Assembly (NCBI GenBank): GCA_000697335.1
Contig: JNEM01014882.1
Coordinates: forward strand, 1-14,422
Source: Conidiobolus incongruus B7586
Taxonomy: Eukaryota > Entomophthoromycota > Entomophthoromycetes > Entomophthorales > Conidiobolaceae
DNA: 14,422 nucleotides
Direction of reading: 5' to 3'
A program made the translations under genes and the position numbers. Below the pieces are notes generated by a model, which saw nothing but the letters and a program-made list of their open reading frames with translations, ran no database searches and was not told where the DNA came from. Of this stretch, positions 8,345-14,422 are shown piece by piece. Every line of letters starts with the position of its first letter. Positions within the stretch are counted from its first letter, which is position 1.

Positions 8345-10081
8345 CCAAGCTATTTGTAATTTCTGTTAATTTGATTTTCAACTGTGGTGATTTCCCCAAC
8401 TTAAATATTTCTATTGAATATATATTAATGAATTGACTATTATGATTTGATATATGGTATCCTTAGAATTACTATTATTGTATGAATTGATATTTTGATA
8501 ACGATTCAATGATCCAATTAAATTAATTAGAATTCATTAACTTGATAACTGTGTGGGGTAATTATATTGGTGTCTGCATTAAAAATTTAAAAACTCTCCT
8601 GAAAAGCTAACATACTTTGGTACCTTTTATCAACATTTGTTAAAGGTTATTTCTAATATCTTTTATTATATTATTTGATTTAACTTTATTTACTTTAACT
8701 TTCAGGGTAATAATACTATGAGATATTTTTATGATTTCTTGGGACAATATTGAAATTTGATAAACTGAAAATATGATTACAACATTGAGTTCAAGTATAG
8801 CAAAATGATCTTAAATTTGATTTTGAATATTTGAAATTAATCCAAACTGATGAAGAAAAAAAAGATAGAAATTTGCGTAATAATAATGAGCGATAAATAA
8901 TTTTGAATTAATATAAAATAATTATTAAAATATTATTCGACAATCGTTATATAAATTAAAATTTCCTGTTGTAAAGATTCAAATTTTTGAGATATGTCAA
9001 AATTTTTATAGTACAATATTTAATAAAAAATTCTTTAATTAAAAATAGATATTTGTGGAATTTTAGATGAATTTTTTAGTAATTCATCTATTCCAAAATA
9101 ATGAAAAAAATTAATATTATTCAAATTTGAATTAGTCAATATATTAATCTCATAATCAGATAATTTATTTGAAATTATAATTATAAATTCAATACTATAC
9201 ATTTTTATAACATATAATAATAAAAATATACTGATTTGTGTTCAAAATGTTACTAAAATAAAGACATAATTAGGGTATATGAATTTGATATTGATAAAAA
9301 ACCTTAAAAAATTAAGGGAAAATTTAATCTTATTTGAATTTGAGAAGTGTAATATAAGAAACATAATTGATTTAATATATCTGATCCATATAGTTACTTC
9401 ATATTATATTTAATTTCAACAGTATTATATTTGATCAATACTTCCTCTTCTGAAATTAAATAAAGTTTCAAGTTAGTTATATACTACTATTCGATTTTAT
9501 AATAGATAATGTTGCATTAAAAGTGAAGCATATCATTTTGAAAAGGATTATATTCGATAAATAAATATCAATAAGTGAGTCATTTTATACAATGCATATA
9601 ATTATCATTTAATTGTATTTTAACAAATCATCTTATGACATCTTTTTAGGCATCATGTTTTTGTACTATAATATTTAAATCAATTTTAAATAAAATTGTA
9701 TTATTGTAATCAATAATAGTGATATAAAAAAGTGATAATATGTTTACAATTTTTATGATATATAATTACTAAGAAAGGGTGAATATATTATCATTAGATA
9801 ACAAATCAATCAAAGACTATATTATATTAAATAATCCTATACTACCAACCAAATGGATATATTAATATCTCAACACAATTCAGCAATATAATTGAATTAA
9901 TTGGGAAATTTAATAACCCTGATTTATTTATCCCATGAATTTGAATTTCAAATTAAATTTAATATAAAATGAATTGATTACATAGTCCATATTATTATTA
10001 CAGTTATTAACTTTATTTTAAATTTATCATCTAAGATTTATTGAATATTGATATTTGATAATTACAAAAATTCTATAAATT
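8345..10081. other. Intergenic region upstream of MKT1
   Basis: About 1.7 kb of AT-rich DNA with frames closed on both strands. The one ordered structure is a strong hairpin at 9056-9095. No clear TATA box is visible in front of MKT1, which fits a housekeeping-type promoter. No RNA-gene signature was recognised. Confidence 0.6.
9056..9095. repeat. Hairpin with 14 bp arms
   Basis: TGGAAT and AGATGAAT, separated by a TTT bulge (9056-9072), pair perfectly with ATTCATCTATTCCA (9082-9095) across a 9-nt loop. Fourteen paired bases including G and C is more than low-complexity AT sequence usually gives. No open frame or known RNA is attached. Confidence 0.6.
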
Positions 10082-12906
10082 ATGGCTATACGAAATCTTG
10101 AGGGTAATATTAAAACATTTAATTATTTAAATGATTAATCAGTTTATTAATGATGATTTAGTATTTTTAAAATCTAAAAATCTTGTTCATAAGAGTCCTA
10201 TCTCTACTTTGGACGACTGTCGATTGGCGATAGATGGTCACATTTGGTTAAAGCAATTAATTTTAAAATTTCCACAAGATTTTACAACTGTTGTGATGGG
10301 CGGTATTCCTTTGGGTTTAAGCGTTAATATTCATAAAGAATTGGACTATATTGAGTAATCTTAGTCATATAATTTTGTTAAATTATTTATTGATTAGTCA
10401 AATTTAGACAGAGCAATATACACCCTATTTTCGTGTTTTCAGGTTTAAATCTCAACAAAAATGAAAATCCTTTCGTAGACCATTTTAACCAGGCCGAATC
10501 TAAAAAATCAGGTTGGGATGCTTACGAACAGGGTAATTCCGATTTAGCTTCAAGTCTTTGGAAGAATTCAGGTAAAATTAAATGATGACTTTTGAATGTT
10601 AAAATGCTAAATATTTATATGATTTAGCCAATGTTCAACATGCTGATATTCTTGGTCTCGTATTTTCTATATTTCATGATAGAAATGTTGAATTTATTAG
10701 AGCTCCTTATTTGTGCTCAGCTCAGGTACATTATTTTGATTTCACTGGAAGTACAATATTGACACTTTAATTAGCTGGCTTATTTAGTGAATAAACCTCT
10801 CGTTCATGCTGTCTATAGTGATAGCGAACTCCTCCTCTACGATGTTGATAATATTATTTCTGAAATAGATTTCAAGGTGATTATAATAACTTAGTTTGAA
10901 TTTCCTATATTCTTACATAAGTTACATCAAATAGGAAGGAACATTCAGTTGGTACTCTCGCGACGAGATCATCAAATACATGAAAGTTACTGTTGAGCAA
11001 TTCATTGATATCTGCTTACTTTCTGGCAGTCGAAACCTATCCACACTTCCCGTTTTATCTCCCAAAGGGTCTACTTATTTCAATGGTTAGTAAGTTAATA
11101 GTATTGAGGATTTGTAATATTAATTTATGGTTTGATAGCTGCTTGGGAAATGGTTAACCAACACCGCAACGCTCAAAATATTCTTGCCACACTTGTGGAT
11201 AACCCAAAAGTAATTAGATTTTTATATTTATTTCTATTGGCATTTATTTATTTTATTTTTTAGCTCACAAAATTACGCTATTTCGAAAATTTTAACAGAA
11301 TACGCTACTCTATCAAGTATCATATGGTGATGAACGACGAAGGATTGCCTAATCCTCTCTCTTCACAAGCACCACCTCCTGATGCATTGGATTTCTTAGG
11401 CAATAAATTACCCAATGAATTTTACTATTACCTTGCACAGGGTCTCATTGGACCTGATGTATATCTTAACAAAATATTTCTAAGCCAAATATTAATGAAT
11501 TTTTTAGGTTATGAATTATCTTGTTCACGGATTCTGGAATGAATATGCACCATTGTGCAATGGTGAATTTACCGAATACCACCAACTCCTTGATGATCTA
11601 TCTCCTCTCCGCTCACAAATTCTCTACTTGGCTACTCAGCATCTTAACAATTACTATAAAGGTCGCGAAGTGGTAAGTATTGTAATAATCTTTAGACTCT
11701 TTATTTTTCATTTTCATGAGTCTTGATTGTTATTTTATCCGTTAAACATATTTTGTCTAGTTTTAGAATGAGAATTAATGAAAAATATATTTATTTAGGT
11801 TACTATCTACTGGTATGACCCCAGAACTCACCATACCTTGAATAGCTTCAGCGATGTTCAAATGCCCAAACTAATGACAGCTAAGTGGCGCTGTGAGCAA
11901 GCTTCTCTTGATGAGGAAAAAGCTCGTCAAAAGGTAATATTTATATAATCTTGTAATTTATTGTGTTTAATAGCAGTTTTTTTAGAACCAGGATCTAGTT
12001 GATTTATCATTCGTTGTTAGATCTACCGAATCTCAATCATTCTTAAAATTACAGGCCGACTCCCCTGCTACGCTTGAATCTGCCGAGCAGATTGTGGCCA
12101 CTTCCCTTATGAGATTTTTAGAATTCAGAGGTTTGATCAATGTTCCCCAAGTATCTACCACTTATGGTAATACTCTCATTAAGGCACTCAATACTGTTCC
12201 CAATTCTGAGGGAACTCAGCTAAGAGACTTTACCGAAGAGTTAATTGTTGCTCTTGAACTCATTCGATTGGGTGTCTTGCACAACAACCCATACTCCAAA
12301 GAGCATCCTGAACCTCTTCTTCCCAACGTCTCTGATGAAGATAAGCAGCATGTTCGCCTTATTTCTCGCGTCTTAAGCTTACTTCCAGTCACATTTTCTA
12401 GTGCACCCTGGGTTGGTCCTGTTGACCATAACCTCTTATGCTTCCATAGCTGCGTAAAGCTCCTTTATGGAAATCTTCGCAATGTAGTTGAAATGACTGT
12501 TCTATCTATTTTCCTCTCCAAGGAGTGCAAGATTGAGCGAGATGATTACACTACTATCTCTCTCATGCTTCCCTTCTTGCAAGAGGCTAACACTGCGTTG
12601 GGAGTGATGGCCAAGACTTATTTAAATAAGACATGCGCTAAACCCGACATTCAGGTTGACCGCTGGTTAGAGGATGACGAATTACCTAAATTATTCCCAT
12701 GCTGCTACAATATTAAGGAAGAGCTTCAAAAGGGTTTCCAATTCTGGGATCAGGTAATTTATATTACTCATATCAATTATCCACTATTAATCTATTACAA
12801 TTTTTAGTTAACTGCTGCTGTTTCTACTCTCGATCAAGCTCAGAATGCAGCCATTGTCAACGCCTTTAAGGATGCTGACGCTTGGCTCTCTAAAAGAAGA
12901 TTTTAA
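10082..12906 (+). CDS. MKT1: Mkt1 homologue, XPG/FEN-like post-transcriptional regulator
   Basis: Mkt1 is a cytoplasmic protein with a degenerate XPG/FEN nuclease fold. In yeast it works with the ataxin-2 relative Pbp1 in translational control, including HO and mitochondrial messages. I rebuilt 12 exons: 10082-10103, 10162-10354, 10408-10571, 10628-10725, 10775-10876, 10935-11085, 11139-11209, 11264-11458, 11508-11672, 11799-11933, 11986-12753 and 12808-12906. They sum to 2163 nt, exactly 720 residues plus TAA (yeast has 830). All introns are GT-AG, 49-58 bp, except the ninth at 126 bp. The N-terminus MAIRNLEVFLKSKNLV aligns without gap to yeast MAIKSLESFLFERGLV. The XPG-N domain spans about 1-90 with D32 and PIFVFSGL (78-85). 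XPG-I spans about 145-195: the FEN acidic pair in APSEAE is replaced by APYLCSAQ (152-159), while VYSDSE (172-177) keeps one Asp. This suggests no nuclease activity. The Mkt1-specific N and C domains fill about 250-450 and 460-715. AATAAA overlaps the stop codon (12906-12911). The intron 2 boundary is the least certain. Confidence 0.9.
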
Positions 12907-13278
12907 ATAAAATGTTCTTTTGGCATTAATTTAATGACAAAACATAATTATTTGACTTTTATATTATTTTTATTATTTTTAGGATTGAATCAATTCATTT
13001 GTCAGTTTTTTTTGTTTAATACAATCCAATAGAATAGTTTTTCTGAATGATATCAAATTCTGGGTAAAATCTTCTAAATTTTTCAATTAATCTAAAATTC
13101 TTTGATTATGTTGAAATAATTAATATTTAATTAAGAATTAAATAGTGAAAATAAGATAAAATAATTTTATAATTATTAAGAATATATTACTTCAAAAGTT
13201 AAATAATGACATATTTTACAATCAAATTTTAAAATAATTTTTAATATGAAATATATATATAAATTATATATTATAAAA
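12907..13278. other. 3' flank of MKT1, no gene seen
   Basis: Base composition falls sharply into the AT-rich flank after about 13100. No frame or motif is recognised. It should hold the MKT1 poly(A) site near its left end and, if preserved, the downstream terminal repeat of the mariner fossil, which I could not identify. Confidence 0.55.
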
Positions 13279-13955
13279 CTAATACTCTCCTTTATTATTA
13301 ATAACTTTTTGCCATACTTTTGGCAAGCTTTTATCACCTAAAAAGTATTTTTTGAAAAGTACTGAAATTTGATATTATAAACTAATCAAATTTATTTAGA
13401 AAAATTTTTAAGTATAATTTTTAATTGCATAAAACAATCATAATCATATGAGTGATAATTTGATAGATATACTAAATATGGTAGCTTTTTTAATTTTTTG
13501 GTTTAGGAAATTTTTTAGTATTTTAAATTTATTATATTTTAATTATCATAAAAAATAATATATCTTTTTAAATTAGAAATTAATTATTATTTAAAAATTT
13601 TTTAAATTTATTATTAATTGATTTACTTCTAGTGACTAAATAGACACAGTATTTATAAATATGATCTACTATAATAGTTTATATTTTAAAATTTATAAAA
13701 AGTATTTTGTTAGTTTAATCCACCATTTTGCCTTTTATTATAATATAAGATTATATAAAAGGATTTACAATTAATTAAATATTATAATTTATTATAAAAA
13801 TTAGGTTTTTAATTATATCTTAATAATAATTTTTCAACTATTTACATTTTAATTTAATTTTAAGATTTAGTAAAATTAAAAATATATATTTCAAATTTTA
13901 ATTAATTAAAACAAATTTGAACTTTTATAAATAAACTATATGTATATAATAAATA
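13279..13955 (-). mobile_element. Fossil mariner (IS630-Tc1-mariner) transposase
   Basis: Read on the minus strand, this is the body and C-terminus of a mariner transposase, a cut-and-paste DNA transposon, now broken by many stops and at least two frame changes. In order: KFEIYIFNF (about 13900-13875) matches the RRFEICxSLL helix. VEKLLLRYN (about 13838-13812) matches the (G/C)DEKWxxYDN block, with the first catalytic Asp lost. KxWWI then DxTNKILF (about 13727-13697) matches WWDxxGxIYYELL. YIIFYDN (about 13560-13542) matches VILLHDNARPH with the second Asp at 13545-13547. LPYLVYL and YDYDCFMQLK (about 13485-13420) match PPYSPDLxPxDYxLFxxLK with the third Asp near 13443-13445. FKKYFLGDKSLPKVWQKVI and NNKGEY plus TAG (13356-13279) is a textbook mariner C-terminus. 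The first to second Asp gap is about 97 codons and second to third is 34, close to the DD34D family. Terminal repeats and the N-terminal DNA-binding half were not recognised. Confidence 0.82.
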
Positions 13956-14422
13956 TTAAATTAATATAATAATTTTTTAACTAAAATCAAAAGGTGATTT
14001 TAAATATATTTTTATAACACTCATTAATAAAAAAATGATATTAAATTTAATTTTTTTATTTTGATAAATATTTAATATTTTTTTGATTTAAATAATATAT
14101 TTAATAATAAATGGAAATTTTGGATATAATATTATTTTTATATATTTTTTTAAAACCTTGAATATTTTTAAAGAGTTTATATTTAAGTTTTAATAATATT
14201 TTATTAATAGACTTATAATTTTGTTAAAAGCAAGAGTGTATATAAATCAATAGCTAATATATTGGACTTGATATAAATATTTTTCTTTTTTAATAGATAT
14301 TTGAAATTTTTCAATATAAAAGAATTAAATCATATATATTTTTGATATAAAGGTCAATTTTTAAGCTATATCGCAAAGATACTAGTTTGATAATATTAGT
14401 TTAAAAAATTATTAAATAATAT
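13956..14422. other. AT-rich right end, no gene seen
   Basis: Extremely AT-rich DNA with closed frames. By spacing, the N-terminal helix-turn-helix domain and left terminal repeat of the mariner copy should lie here, but no convincing match remains. A KVLKKYIKII-like reading near 14160-14125 is too far from the core to be accepted. Confidence 0.5.

Noticed and set aside
10104-10142. Shorter MKT1 intron 1 ending at the AG at 10142
   Set aside because: It leads to an immediate stop; the AG at 10161 keeps frame and aligns without gap to yeast Mkt1.
14110-14160. Possible mariner helix-turn-helix/linker reading
   Set aside because: It lies about 95 codons before the first Asp position where about 37 are expected, and the match is only Lys, Tyr and Ile.
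1-14422. tRNA, rRNA, CRISPR array, retroviral or Polinton-like parts
   Set aside because: No GTTCRA-type T-loop with cloverleaf arms, no regular spaced repeats, and no reverse transcriptase, integrase or capsid motifs were seen on either strand.

Overview
The window looks like nuclear DNA of an AT-rich, intron-rich, early-diverging fungus. Two genes point to fungi by family: a Mim1-type mitochondrial outer-membrane import factor, which is a fungal family, and an Mkt1 homologue. The DUF3712/LEA2-like protein and the Irc24-like reductase fit this. Introns are short (49-69 bp, with one of 126 bp) and follow GT-AG rules. Non-coding DNA is extremely AT-rich, while exons use noticeably more C and G. 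Entomophthoromycotina or another zoopagomycete lineage is my guess; the sequence does not prove it.

Layout. 1-1250 is an extremely AT-rich flank with a weak, heavily decayed mariner-type transposase trace on the minus strand. 1283-2326 (+) is a TATA promoter with three identical GTTATCCA sites, followed by a three-exon short-chain dehydrogenase/reductase whose TGA stop is followed in frame by 13 TAA triplets. 2366-4309 is intergenic. 4310-4714 (+) is a single-exon MIM1-like gene. 5401-7103 (+) is a two-exon DUF3712 membrane protein with its own TATA box. 7477-7622 is a MITE-like inverted repeat. 7872-8132 (-) is a small secreted Tyr/Asp-rich protein with TATA and CCAAT boxes upstream. 8345-10081 is intergenic with one strong hairpin. 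10082-12906 (+) is MKT1, which I rebuilt as 12 exons encoding 720 residues. 13279-13955 (-) is a clearer mariner fossil, with all three regions of the transposase catalytic core recognisable through many stops.

How the parts relate. The five genes have separate promoters and form no operon or cluster with a shared pathway. Mim1 (import of outer-membrane proteins) and Mkt1 (in yeast, translational control that also affects mitochondrial messages) both touch mitochondrial biogenesis, but their nearness is probably chance. The most unusual structure is a gene island bordered on both sides by AT-decayed DNA carrying mariner remains in the same orientation. I found no tRNA, rRNA, CRISPR array, retroviral or Polinton-like element.
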